A stretch of 38,951 bases of DNA from Paramacrobiotus richtersi (taxonomy: Eukaryota > Tardigrada > Eutardigrada > Parachela > Macrobiotidae): the NCBI GenBank assembly GCA_034698045.1, contig JAQGAU010000129.1:1-38951 (forward strand), read 5' to 3'. A program made the position numbers and the translations under genes. The notes under the pieces were generated by a model, which ran no database searches, was not told the origin of the DNA, and saw nothing but the letters and a program-made list of their open reading frames with translations. The stretch's first letter is position 1; every line of letters begins with the position of its first letter. Of the stretch, positions 1-11,652 are shown one piece after another.

Positions 1-981
1 GCCCAAGAGCCGTCCCTGCTGCTTACCTCGCGTGCAAAAATTGTCGCTGATCAAGTGCAGCTGATTGTGAGCAGTTTTGTTAAGGGAACCCGACATAGGA
101 AACAATCTACCAACGTACGGACAATCAGGCTACAGCACATTGTCATTACACATAAAATCACTGTACAAGATTGTGCTTTACTGCAATCACATACGTTGTG
201 GGATCCTAAGGAATTCCAGACCAATCCCCAAACAAATAACAGCCGTGAATGGCTTCGCGACATAGTTATGCTAAAAATGTGCAATTTCCGACTTCTGATT
301 CGCAGAAATTTTGTACATAGTGCTCAGCTTGTTACGCTTACGGTCCCATACATTGTAAACGGAAAAATTTAATGTTGTTTGGACAAGTACTTAAAATCCA
401 GCGCGATGTACTGGTTCTGCTCAGGACTTACATTAATTGTTAATAGTCACTTAGTGTGGTCTGTACTTGTATGGATACTGTAACGAAGATACGTCTGGCG
501 TATGATTTGGCTGTACTTACGGCACGTGCCATATTACGTTATTGTTGGCGGCTTACTGCGCTGGTACTGCTCGTAAAAATCAAACAGCATTAAACACGAC
601 AGTGCCATACCGATGACCTTTAAATGAATGACCATTACAATGATACATGTGGAATCAAGAAAGTTACGACAAAGGTGACAAAGGCCATCATAAAAACAGC
701 CAGATTAGAATCTGGTGCTAACCTTGCAAGACGATCCAAGCGATGTTCCATGTACCAACATGGCCATATTTACCGTTTGATCGGCGGTAAACTATTCACC
801 CGTTAATGAGCACTCTCAACAATTATTATGATGTGTTTGTTATGTGAGTATGTAAGTACAATATAATAAGAATATATTATGATTATGACATCCATATAAG
901 CGAAATGCTACGTGCTGTCACCAAACCCAGCGCTCTCGTTGCCGGCTTTTTTCTGGTTATCTTTCATCATTATTATCCCGT
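1..981. other. Intergenic, no supported gene
   Basis: No gene can be supported here. Short open frames exist (for example 624-806 on the plus strand, starting with ATG), but they have no recognisable domain, no paralogue in the window and no convincing splice context. The minus strand near position 27 carries a donor-like GAG/GTAAGC, so an exon of a gene leaving the left edge is possible but unproven. Confidence 0.4.
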
Positions 982-983
982 AA

Positions 984-1880
984 TCACAGCCTTGACGAAT
1001 TGGAAAAACCGAGCGTCCGCAAAACAGCGAACCAATCGTCCATAGAGACCGTTTTGCTTTTCATCTGGTCCAGCACCAGCGCAAGCTTGACGTCAAAATC
1101 GGTCCAGACAGCTGAAACAAGAAGTTTGTTGTTATCTTCGAAAGTTGATGTGGTGTCGTGAACTACATACCGTTGCCACAAATGCTCTGTCAACGGTAAA
1201 AATCCCCCACGATTTAAAGCGATCTTAACGGAAGCAGCACGGTGAATCAGGAGCTGCATTGGCGGACGCTGAACCTCGGGCATTTCAAACGCGATGTCGT
1301 ACAAATGATCTTTTAGCTCTTCTGCCTAATGAGTAGTAAGAGCTAGGATTAGTGCAGAAAACGTTATTATGTAGGACTTGAGAAAGTATGGTGGCGTACG
1401 TAGTTCATGTAACATGGAAACGTTGACACTTGAAATAAATACGAACCTCCTCAAGCTGATAAACTAACAGGTTACCATCACCGGAAACGTCAGCCCCAAG
1501 ATATTCTCCACATAAACGTGTTGGCTAACTTTTATGAGTTTTATCTTAATAATATAGTTGAGAATGACGAGAATGTAATGAATATACACCAACATCATCG
1601 GCAACGACAAGAGCCCGTTGATTTGGATAATCAAGCGACTAAGTTTATAATGATCGTTGAGAACTGATTCGACAGCATCAAGTTTACGTTCTGCTCGAAG
1701 TACTTTGCGGGAGATGTTCCCATAACATTTTCCCACGGCAAAGGATATCATCCCTAGGAAACACTGTCGTAAACAGAACACCGACTCCCCTAACCATCGG
1801 CAGCCAGGAACAACACATGCCACAACTCGTACGAGCATTGAACTGGGCGACAATTTGACAATTATTCCGAAGTTTGACAA
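984..1880 (-). pseudogene. Broken gustatory-receptor-like gene, 5'-truncated
   Basis: This is a degenerate paralogue of the intact receptor at 5581-7213. The exon-1 remnant (about 1880 down to 1455) matches the second half of the intact exon 1, including the shared ISFAVGKCYGNISRK and HYKLSRLIIQINGLLSLP stretches. It lacks everything upstream. Near its end a 4-nt deletion turns the conserved segment after VMVTC into a TAG stop. The exon-2 match (1325-1171) is 155 bp where the intact exon is 156 bp, so it has lost one base. The exon-3 match (1111-984) carries a 5-nt insertion (CAAGC) relative to the intact copy. Exon 2 and exon 3 are joined by an open frame only if the intron is read through. 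The 5' breakpoint falls in a short TTGACAATTATT tandem repeat. Three independent disruptions make a functional receptor very unlikely. Confidence 0.88.
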
Positions 1881-1896
1881 TTATTGACAATTATTT
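1846..1896. repeat. Short TTGACAATTATT tandem repeat
   Basis: Three imperfect copies of TTGACAATTATT lie at the point where homology to the intact gustatory-receptor-like gene stops. The repeat may mark the breakpoint of the truncated duplication; this is an inference. Confidence 0.6.
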
Positions 1897-2731
1897 GCCC
1901 CGTAAAACGCAGAGATAGACTTCGGTTCGGCAATATGCGTCCATTTTCCGGGATCGCTGCGCTGATCCGCTTTCGATAATTATGTGCTCTCTAACGGCCA
2001 TACGGAAAGCAGATCAGCGCACGGATCACCTGACTATGGACAGTTGAGGCTGGAATTGTCGAAAAATGGAACGTGGCAAGCAAGACGGAGCGGAACACTC
2101 GGAATAACTCTTCTGCTAGATCTTCCGGTAGCCGCACACGTCAGCGACTCAGCACTGCGTAAGGCAGATTGGCGTTCATGATCGACTATCTTCTCCAACA
2201 TGATACTCTCCTGCCGTTGTGCATTACTGTTGCTACTCATTCTTGATTAAACCACACAGTTACAAAATTTGTGTAACAAAATCCATAAAAAAGTCGAACA
2301 CCTTCAAACAAATTAGTTCAAACAATGTCTTTACAATGAGTCAATGACTATCCATATAAATAAATTCAGCGTGGAAATGAAATCAGTGAATCACAGTCCA
2401 CAGATCGTGAACGGTTATGAACGTAGCTGCAGCCCGCGACACGGGAAGCCAGCCTGCCCAGGCGAACTGGTTCTTGCTTTCTCGATTTGACAGTATATTT
2501 TATTGACTGTACTCACATGCCAGATGCAACAATAATTCATAGTAACAACTAACGAAGCCCGATCAAATGAAAGAATTATTCCAATCAATTTCAAAGCCAG
2601 TTCTTCGTCTTTAGTACGACAGTGCGTAGACGGATCTTGAACGACACGATAACGATTCTCCTGAATCCTGATGCTTCTGTTTTTTATCGGAGACTGTCAG
2701 AAATTTATCCAGATTCGTGGTCGGAGCAAGC
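1891..2731. other. Intergenic and 5' flank of first F-box gene
   Basis: No gene recognised. The last 90 bp or so before the ATG at 2732 match the equivalent leaders of the F-box genes at 9714 and 14631 (shared ATGCTTCTGTTTTT and AAATTTATCCAG words), so this is a duplicated promoter or 5' UTR rather than coding sequence. Confidence 0.5.
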
Positions 2732-4812
2732 ATGCTGCCCAGCAAACTCAGGAGTGAGTCGACGAGAAGAAAAACTGGAGGCACCTCATCAGTACAATTA
2801 TTTTGCCTGGACAAAGTGCCAGGTGTGGTTAACGTTCGAGTAGATGGGGGATTGTTCCAGCAAGGAAAGATTGTGGACTGTACCGAGGAGGGCCTGATGA
2901 TCGACTGGGAATGCCATGGGGAACCCGCATCCCGGATTGTTCCGTTTGGAGACATTTACTGCCTCACATCCGAGAATTTCCAAGATAAGGACGCTATTCC
3001 TCAGGGTAGAACCTCGGTAGAAGTGCTGGTGCGTCGGAGTCCTAACGAGCCCAGGACGTGGTACTCAGGCACGCTGCTTTACGCGAAGTTCCAAAACCAC
3101 ACTAGCTTTGGATTAGTTGAAGTGCCGCGGCCTGACGGTGCGTTTGCCGTCGTCGCGCCAGGATATCGGATCCGTAGACCACAAACCGAGGCTGTGCTAG
3201 AGAAGCTCCGCTTTCGAAAGGGACAGCTGGTGATGCACAGAGTTTCCTTGGTGGGACGTAACACTGCTGGAAATACGTCCATTCAACAAGTTGTCGATGC
3301 GTGGAACCGAAAATCCAGATTTGCGACGGATTTATTCAGTACCCTTCGCATGGACGACGAGATGCTGGAATTCATTACGATTGCCAACGAGTTTCTTCCC
3401 ATGAATCTGCAAATCGATGCCATAGTAGCAGTAAGTGAGATTTGAGATTCCGCTTAGCAGAGGGCTATGATGAATCTCTGATTACGAGAAAATCACATTT
3501 TTTCCCGTTTTGTACAGATGCACGAGCTGGATATCTTGCTCAACAAGGCAACGAAAGCGTGCACTAGCGCGCAGCGACTGCACAAACGGAAGTTTTCCGA
3601 AGCGGATCTGGAGTCCTCAGCCGAAAACACCAACGCCCTGGCACCCCGCATATCCAGTACGAGTATCCGGATGTTACCGACGGAAATCCTAGAAATCATA
3701 TTCGGTTACTTGGACAGTGCAGAGCAGTGCCCACTTCGTCGAGTGTGTGCTTATTGGAATTACGTTCTCAGATTGCCAGCTGTGACCCGGATCCTTCGTG
3801 TGCACTACGCGAATAAAACACAGGATTACTTGTCGGTGGCCAGTTTAAACCATGGCTGGACACCGCAGACGAAAATCATCATTAACGCCGGTGTATACGC
3901 CAACTGCGTTGGGCAGTTGTTCCGCATGCTGGTGCAACGGGGACTCCATTCCCCCGTGCAACGCTTAGTGCTGGCCGATGTTGTGTTCTCGGTAAAGGAT
4001 GACAAACGTAACCGGACGGGATTCGACTTGGTCGGCAAGTTAGGTCGTTTGGTGGAGGAACTGAATCAACTGGCTACTGCTTGCCGCTGCCTGTTACTGC
4101 ACAACGTCAAAGTCAAGCTCGGCAGTGGGTGGAGGCTGCCATCTGCGTCTGTGCATATCCGGACGGCGCGGATTACTGGCTGTCTGACCGTCAAAGTTCT
4201 TTGGTCTAGGATTGTAGACAGCCTGCCCCTTCTGGATCCTGTGCAGCTGACGAGACTGTCCAAGTGTATCAGCCGCCGTAGTCCGCGCCACCAGTCACGG
4301 ATTTTGGATGTAAGGTTAAGTTTACTGTTTATAGATTGTAGTGGCTTGTCCTTAATTATCAGACGCAGAGAGAACACTTATCTGTACAGGTGTTCGCTTG
4401 CGGTTTGTAATCCCGTGTCCCGTTGGATATATCCTAAATACTGAATTACTGTAATCATTTCGCCGGTTTTTTTGTACGCGATTTTTACGTACTACATTTC
4501 AAAAGCTTATGAGCACTGTACTGCCCCGATATTAAGGGTCAGTTGTTCATCCAGGCAGTTAACTCGCGCGATCTAGTAGAGCATTCCATTATTCACCACT
4601 GAACTGTTTTTCCAATCCAGTTTGTTTTTTGTTAAATTTGTTTGCAGATTATAAATGAAGGGCGCATTGGTGATTCACGGAATGGCGTAGAGGTTGGAGA
4701 TCGCGTTTACCGTGTGGATGACCTGGATTTGCACAAGATAAACGAACTCACTGTGCACCGACTTGTGGCTGCGAGGAAAAGGACATCTATGGAATTCGCC
4801 GTTTCATGGTAA
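2732..4812 (+). CDS. FMRP-like Agenet/KH0 - F-box - half-PDZ protein, copy 1
   Basis: Three exons: 2732-3430, 3518-4309 and 4648-4812, all joined in phase 0 (donors GTAAGT and GTAAGG, acceptors TACAG and TGCAG), giving 551 residues. Residues about 30-76 (VNVRVDGGLFQQGKIVDC then RIVPFGD) and 94-150 (TSVEVLVRRSPNEPRTWYSG) resemble the two Agenet/Tudor domains of FMRP, which read VEVRGSNGAFYK, IPFHD and DEVEVYSRANEKEP. The following segment, continuing across intron 1, resembles FMRP KH0. An F-box begins at residue 286 (LPTEILEIIFGYLDSAEQ). The 54-residue last exon (EVGDRVYRVDDLDLHKIN) resembles the second half of a PDZ domain. F-box proteins usually bind Skp1 in SCF ubiquitin ligases; the substrate is unknown. 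The start is the first in-frame ATG, shared in position by all copies. The functional assignment is inference. Confidence 0.85.
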
Positions 4813-5580
4813 CTCGAGAACCAGCTGAAAGGAAATGTCGGGCATGGATACTGGCGTCGGGCGATGCATTTTAACTTTATATGTTACTGTACGGGAATGT
4901 GGTTCTGATACATGGACAAAATTGTATTAACAAAAATTACTGCAGACTGGCGATAACACTGTTTCACTTCTTTTGTTTCGTCCAGAAGAGGGCGGTAATT
5001 TGTGTCGTCTCTTCGTGCGCAGAGTGGGGCATTTGTTTTATTAATACTGTTCAGTAATCCCTGCTGCTGTTCATGTGTAACATGTCTGCTGTATTCAGTA
5101 CTGTGACGTGTACTACTACTGACAACTGCTGTTGAAATACCATAATATTTGCGCTTAGAGCACCGTCATCCAGAAGAAAAAGCTAATTTCTTTCAAAACC
5201 TCTTCTTTAATTGCATGGAGAGGGTAAAAAAGTGCACTCGCTGTATGCGAAACTGACAGATCGAGCCAAGCAGATAAATCGGCGCCTTTTCAGAATAATT
5301 ATAACCAAGAGAAGGTTGTATGTAGTGCTGAGCTGGTTACTGTTACAGTTAGATAAGGAAAATGCTATGTGGATCAGGACAGTATTTCATTTGATATAAT
5401 GGTTTTCTTGTTGATTTGACTATTGTACTTCGAAGTACCTTCGCAACGCATGCAAGCTCCGGCGCGCTGTCGTGGATCTATAGACGTATACAGAATAAGT
5501 ACGTACGACTCATGCGTGAAACGTTTCGTCTCTCAGCTACAAATGGATTTTTTGAGTGCTGGATCTCGACTATCACTTTG
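4813..5580. other. Intergenic, duplicated 3' flank of F-box gene
   Basis: No gene supported. The first part is the 3' flank of the F-box gene and shares short blocks with the flanks after the other copies, such as GGATACTGGCGTC just after the stop and a block near 5211-5290 similar to 16988-17080. Short open frames at 5211-5399 and 5416-5707 are not conserved as protein. Confidence 0.5.
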
Positions 5581-7213
5581 TCACAGCCTGGACGAATTGG
5601 AAAAGTCTCGTGTATGTAAACCGACCGGTAAACACTCTGTGGAGACTGTTTTGCTTTGGAGCTGGTCTACCACCAGCGCAAACGTCAAAATCCCTCCCGC
5701 GAGCTGAAACAAGAAATTTGTTGAAATCTTAGAAAGTTAATATGGTGTCGTGGCCTACCGTTGCTACAAATGCTCTGTCAACTGTGAAAAATCCTCCAAG
5801 AGTTAAAGCGACCTTAACGGAAGCAGCACGGTGAATCAGGAAATGCATTGACAGACGCTGACGCTCGGGCATTTCATACGCGATGTCGTACAAATGATCT
5901 TTCATTTCGTCCGCCTGTTGAGTAGTAAAAAGCTAGGATTACGGCAAAAGACGTTGTCATGTTCAAGAAACTCAAGTAGTTCGTACAGCATGGAGACGTT
6001 TATCCTTAGACACAAGCTGCTAAATTTATGAAGCGCGGTTGAAGACACACATACAACCGTTTTTTTTAACCATACCGAACGTAGGGAAAACGCAGACCCT
6101 TTCTTTTTCGAGCCTTATTTTCTGGACCAATATTTGTATGATATACATTTTTCGGACCCTTATTTCCGTGATACGTAGTTTTCGGACCTTTATTTTTGGG
6201 ATATTAAGTTCTGAAGAAAACAGTCACGGCAGAAAAACGCAAGATCTGAGCGTGACCCGTCAACGTACCTTTTCAAGTTGATAAACGAGCATACAGGTTA
6301 CCATCACCGGAAACGTTAGCCCCAGGAAATTCTCCAAATAAGCGTGTTGGCTTACTTTTATCCTAGTAATGTAGTTGAGAATGACGAGAATGTAATGAAC
6401 ATATACCCACATCATCGGCAATGACAAGAGACCGTTGATTTGGATAATCAAACGACTAAGCTTGTAGTGATCGTTGAGAACGTCTTCGACAGCATCAAGT
6501 TTACGTTCTGCTCGAAGAAATTTGCGGGAGATATTCCCATAGCATTTTCCCACGGCAAAGGATATCACCACTGGGAAACACTGCAGTACACAGAATACTG
6601 AATCCATTAACCACCGGCAGAGGGGAACAACAAATACCACAACTTGTACCAGCACGGAACTGGGAGGAAAGTTGACAAATATTCCAAAATCTTCTTCAAG
6701 ATGATAGCGCTCCGGATTAAAGAAAAGTATCCGAATAAGAGACAATTCGATGGCTGATGATACTAGAAAGGTCATCACTGTAAAAGCTGAAATAACCTTT
6801 TTGTCTTTTTCTTCAAGATAACAGTCGTAGAAGCCATTCAGTTTCCCAGCTAACTCAATGAGAGGAAGATAAACCCAGTGAAAGCATAAAACACCGAACA
6901 GTCTGGTCACTGCACGTGAGAGTTCAGTAAGGAAAATGAACAGGGAATCGGTCTCTAGACTCCAGTTACCTCTGCGAAAGTTGTCGTTCAGTGAGTAAGC
7001 AACGGCTAGGCTGTACATGACCATGAGAAAAATCGCCCATAAAGCCTTCAGAATAGTGAGAATTGTAGACGTTTTAGTTTTTCGGGGACCGAATCGAAAT
7101 GGCACCACACCAAAGCCGACCATGCTGAGAATAAATGTCCACGGATAGATCAGGTTCTCCGCAAATGTTAACCCAACAAACTTCTTGGTCAACTGCATCG
7201 TAGTTAAGAACAT
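5581..7213 (-). CDS. Gustatory-receptor-like 7-TM protein
   Basis: Exons on the minus strand are 7213-6269, 5914-5759 and 5703-5581, all phase 0 (donors GTACGT and GTAGGC, acceptors AACAG and TTTCAG), giving 407 residues, a normal length for the insect-type gustatory receptor (7tm_7) superfamily. Exon 1 carries several hydrophobic segments (for example ILKALWAIFLMVMYSLAVAY) and a charged intracellular-looking loop (RKFLRAERKLDAVEDVLNDH). Exon 2 has the family-typical pattern ADEMKDHLYDIAYEMPERQR leading to GGFFTVDRAFVAT. Exon 3 has TFALVVDQLQ in the place of the C-terminal TY-hydrophobic-Q motif. Short phase-0 C-terminal exons are typical of this superfamily. The family forms ligand-gated cation channels in insects; the ligand here is unknown. 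The start could be Met1 or Met6. A truncated paralogue is at 984-1880. Confidence 0.85.
6103..6208. repeat. Imperfect minisatellite of about 30 bp in intron 1 of the receptor gene
   Basis: Three to four degenerate units built on TTTTCGGACCCTTATTT followed by a variable TGATA-type spacer lie in tandem. They sit inside the 354-bp intron between exon 1 and exon 2 of the minus-strand receptor gene. The equivalent intron of the broken paralogue lacks them. Confidence 0.6.
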
Positions 7214-9713
7214 CTTGCGTGTACTGAATACCTCTGCTGAACAGCTCTTTAATCTTTAACACCGATTGGATCAAATGAAAGGGCAGCGTTTGCCACGGTC
7301 GACAAATTCGCCATTGAGATGTTTTACTCTCAGTAAACGTCGAGTCGATCGTTTATTGCGCTGTGCTCCCCTCAGGTCGCTGTTCAGTACAGAAACGATG
7401 CTAAAAGCGAGCCTGGAATTCTGACAAATTGTATACATTCCAATAAAATGCGGGCGCATGCACTTTTGTTATATTTCATCGGTAGAAAGTAGTCGTCATG
7501 AGGGATACAGCAATCATTCCCACCGATAGAAAAAGTATTTATCTGTAGTGCCACAGCCCATGTATTTAATGACAACAAACAGTTGTACGTGTTGACCTAG
7601 TATTGATAGCTTGGGACTTGAACACGATTAATAGAAGTACCCATATGTACTTCATGTAGATTAAGCAGCGCGCTCTGCAGTCTGATATTTAGCAGAGAAC
7701 ACTGTGCAGACGTTACGTGAGTATGTTACTGGGGAATGAGAATTTTCCAATTGACTCGAGTCGACCGAAGCGAATTAAATGTTAATGTTCTCAGCAAAAA
7801 CGAATGTTTGTCACGGTACCGGAAGTTTTTGCTTGGCGGCACAACATGATTCCGAGTATTCGGTTTGTGTTTATTACTGTACAATATGTACACACGCACT
7901 CAGGTAGAAAAACTCAGTTAAACGAGTAAGAAGATACATATAACTATAATCTATTTCTGTTGCTCGAAGGGAAACTGCACGCCACAATACCGAAAACATC
8001 TCGGAATCGGGCTTACCCTAATTACACAAACACTCGGCCTGATGTCTCTGTTCCCTAGAGTTCCCTCGTTGATGAGTTCAGTCCCGAAAACAATCATGGC
8101 GGCAAATCGTTATTGAGCCAAAACGAGACGATATTATCCTAGAATCCGCCGACTAGTCTTCCTCCAAATATAACCATTATGACAGACTTAACAGTATCCG
8201 ACAAATCATATGATGGTCCATTTGCACTACTAGAATACTGTGCGCTCGATCCCGGTTTCTGGCCGAATGGACATTTGTGCCAGCGGGTCAACTCGATCGA
8301 TGCAGTGAGCGTTTCGGAAGAAAAGAAAGGACTCAGTCATTCCCCAGTCAGAGAACCGAAATCACAGGACCGGTAGCTTGACCCTTTCCCCACAACCCTT
8401 TCATTATATGCCGGCATTTGTTGCAGCTAGGCGCAGTGGCGGTAATCTAGAATGACGATAAGGCTAGATGACTGCTCGACTGATGACATTTTTTTCAGTA
8501 CTGTCTTTCTGCTGTGTACATAAATGCGGAAGGATTACCAAGTCTTCATGACATTGTTTCCGCAGGATTGGGATAAGTGATCCTTCAAGCATACTAGTTC
8601 GCTCCGGAGGTCAGTGTGCCGACCCCTTATCTCTGTGCTCGCGTAGGACGGTACTAGGACCAGCATAGGAAGTAGGGACCAGCATACTCGACCTCTCACA
8701 ACTGGCGGCAGTTATCCTTGGAAATCTGAAGAAATGATTGCCGTATCCGTTGGGATCGTCCGCGAAGCGGTGTGTTTACAAGAAGTCTGTTTCCCTAAGC
8801 CTCCGCGGCAATGGCAGCTGTAATACAGGCTTACAGCTAACCGGCACAGTTCTGGAATGATGAGCAATAAAAAAAAGGAATCAAGGAAAAGAAAGCTCTG
8901 CTTAAAGACAATATTAAAGAAATTTAAAGACAATATTAAGATTTAATGGAAACAAATTTTCCAAAAATAAGAAATTAATACGTCACTGAGCTTATCTTCT
9001 GAATTGTATGTTTGATTATGTGCTTGTATTGCCGCCGTATTGTATTTATGTATTGTTGCACAAAGAAAGTCATCGTATATGGTAACTGTTATTATTGACA
9101 AAAGTCCGAGAACTACCATGCAAATCCAATGAACTGCTATCCAGGCGAGAGTTTTTATCCAGTAAATGTTGTTTTAGCATCCGCAATGTATGGTGAGCTG
9201 GTTATGGGATTAACCTTCTTTGCTGGTGGCCGGCTGAAATTTTTATCCGGCCGACAGAATCCGTCAAAATCAGTTGCCCGATATTAGACCGCCGGTGCTT
9301 GATTTAGCCGATTAAAATTGATTCATTAAATCGCTCGAAGTAATGTATACAAATAAATACACATATGTATACAAATAAGTAAGGTTCTGCGCAGATTTTT
9401 TTACGAATGTTTAATCTGGCTGGACGGTCGAAAGAGCCGCCGACAGCTTAGTGGTCTGCATTGCAATCGCGCCGCTCCGACCGGCAAAATATCCGAGTCG
9501 CACATAGCCGACCGTTTAGCCGGTCGCTGCCATATCAGGCTGAGCTCACTGTGTGGAGAATAAGATTAACAAACCGAAATATTTCGTCTGTCATATGAAC
9601 TGCACAGACGACAAGGAACGACCTACAAAGACACGATATAGGGATTCTCTCGATGCTTCTGTTTTTCATCCTAGGCAGACGGAAATTTATCCAGGTTCGT
9701 GGTTCAAGCAAGC
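7214..9713. other. Intergenic between receptor and second F-box gene
   Basis: No supported gene in 2.5 kb. It should contain the promoter of the minus-strand receptor (left) and of the F-box gene (right). From about 9430 the sequence matches the flank before the third F-box gene (shared block CCGTTTAGCCGGTCGCTGCC against 14448-14470). An ATG frame at 8179-8376 (65 residues) has no recognisable domain. A 16-bp tandem duplication is annotated separately. Confidence 0.45.
8902..8939. repeat. Direct repeat TTAAAGACAATATTAA x2
   Basis: Two perfect 16-bp copies (8902-8917 and 8924-8939) are separated by 6 bp in AT-rich intergenic DNA. No function is apparent. Confidence 0.75.
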
Positions 9714-11652
9714 ATGCTGCCCAGAAAACTCAGGAGTGAGGCGTCTGGAAGAAACACTGGAGGCAAACCATCAGTACAACCATTTTCCCTGGACAAAGTG
9801 CCAAGTCTAGTTGAAGTCCGAGTAGATGGTGGAGTGTTTCAGCAAGGGAAGATTCTCCACTGTACGGAGGAGGGCCTGATGATCGACTGGGAATGCCACG
9901 GGGAACTCGCCTCCAGGATTGTTCCGTTTGGAGACACTTACTGCGTCTCACCCGGGGCTTTCCAAGATAAGGACGCCAGTCCTCAGGGAAGGACGTCGGT
10001 GGAAGTGCTGGTGCGTCGAAGTCCCCAAGAGCCCAGGACGTGGTACCCAGGGATCCTGCTGAACGGGATCTTCGAGCATCATGTGAGCTTTGGCCTAGTC
10101 GAAGTTATGCTGCCGGATGGTGCGTTTGCCGTCGTCGCCCCCGGATATCGAATCCGTCGACCACAAACCGAGGCTGTGCTGGAGAAGCTCCGCTTTCGAA
10201 AGGGGCTGCTAGTGATACACAGAGTTTCCTTGGTGGGACGCAACACTGCTGGTAATATGTCCCCTCAACAAGTTGTTGACGCGTGGAACCAAAAATCCAG
10301 ATTTGCAGCGGATTTATTCCGTCCAGTTCGCGTGGACGAGGAGACGTTGGAATTCGTGACAATTGCCAACGACTTTCTTCCCAAGGGCCTACAAATTGAT
10401 GCTATAGTAGCAGTAAGCGAGATTCGAGATTTTGCCTACTCTCCATGATCATTGACTGCATGTGTCATTTTTCGACATGATGTTTATGTGACTACTTCAT
10501 TTAGTTAATAGTTTCGCCGTTTTGTCTAGATGCACGAGCTGGACACCTTGCTCAACAAGGCCAGGAAGGCGCCCGGCAGTCTGCAACGACAGCACAAACG
10601 GAAGCTTTCCGTCGCGGATCTGGATTCCTCAACAGAAGACAACAACGCCCTGGCACCCCGTATATCCAGTATCATGACATTACCGGCCGAAATCCTACAA
10701 ATTGTCTTCGGTTATTTGGACAGTGCAAAGCAATACACACTGCGACTCGTATGTATTTATTGGAACTATGTCCTCAGACTGCCAACGGTCACCTGTGTCC
10801 TTCGTGTGCACTACGAGAACAACGTACAGGATTATTTGTCGGTGGCCAGTTTACACCATGGCTGGACACCCCAGACAAGAATCATCGTCAACGTCGGCGT
10901 ATATACCAACCCCATTGGTCAGTTGTTCCGCATGCTGGTGCAACGGGGACTACATTCCCCGGTGGAACGATTGGTTGTGGCCGATGTTGTCTTCTCTTTG
11001 GAGGAGCATACACGTAGCCTAAAGGGGCTGGATTTTATCGGCAGGATGGGTCGTTTAGTGGAGGAACTGAATCAATTGGCTTCTGCTTGCCGCTGTCTAT
11101 TACTGCACAACATCCAGGTCAACCTTGGCAGTGAGTGGAACCAGTGGGAACTACAACATGCATCTGTGCATATCCTCAATGGGCGGATCGTTGGCTGTCT
11201 GACCGTAAAGGAGCTGTGGTCTCGGATGGATGACAGCCTGCCGCTGCTGGATCCTGCCCAGCTGCAGGAACTGTCGGGCCGGATTGACCGCGAGAAACCG
11301 TACATTCCGTCACAGATTTTGAATGTAAGTTCAGAGGTGTGTACGTCATGTTGGGTTTTCCTTGCGGATATCTGCTTGTATTATAACACCGTAGGTAGGG
11401 TGTTCTGCGAGTCGGAGACAGAGCGCCCTTCTGCTTCGACAGATTCACCACTGAACTGTGAATCCCATTGTTGTTTTTATTTGGCAGATTGTTAACGAAG
11501 GAAACAGCTTCGATCCTGCGCATGACGCGGGGGCTGGAAATCGATTCAGCACTGTTGATGACTTGGATCTGCACCGGGTAAACAAAGTCGCTTTGCACAG
11601 ACTTGTTGCTATGATGAACCGGACATCTTTGAAACTGGCCGTTTCGTGGTAA
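9714..11652 (+). CDS. FMRP-like Agenet/KH0 - F-box - half-PDZ protein, copy 2
   Basis: Exons are 9714-10412, 10530-11324 and 11488-11652, all phase 0, giving 552 residues. Agenet-like domain 1 is at about residues 31-76 (VEVRVDGGVFQQGKI, RIVPFGD), Agenet-like 2 at 94-150 (VEVLVRRSPQEPRTWYPG), and the KH0-like segment at 160-255 (DEETLEFVTIANDFLPKG, then across the intron IVA-MHELDTLLNKARK). A basic QHKRK stretch follows. The F-box starts at residue 284 (LPAEILQIVFGYLDSAKQ). Residues 325-498 have no recognised domain. Exon 3 has a PDZ-like second half, but the GDR of copy 1 (GVEVGDR) is replaced by GAGNR. Exons 1 and 3 have the same lengths in copies 1 and 2, so purifying selection on the protein is likely. 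A GPCR follows 1 kb downstream on the same strand. Confidence 0.87.

Noticed and set aside
624-806. Plus-strand ATG frame of 60 residues near the left edge
   Set aside because: Short, basic, without recognisable features or conservation in the window.
8179-8376. Plus-strand ATG frame of 65 residues
   Set aside because: Isolated, no domain, no paralogue, no clear splice partner; it could be a first exon but cannot be supported.
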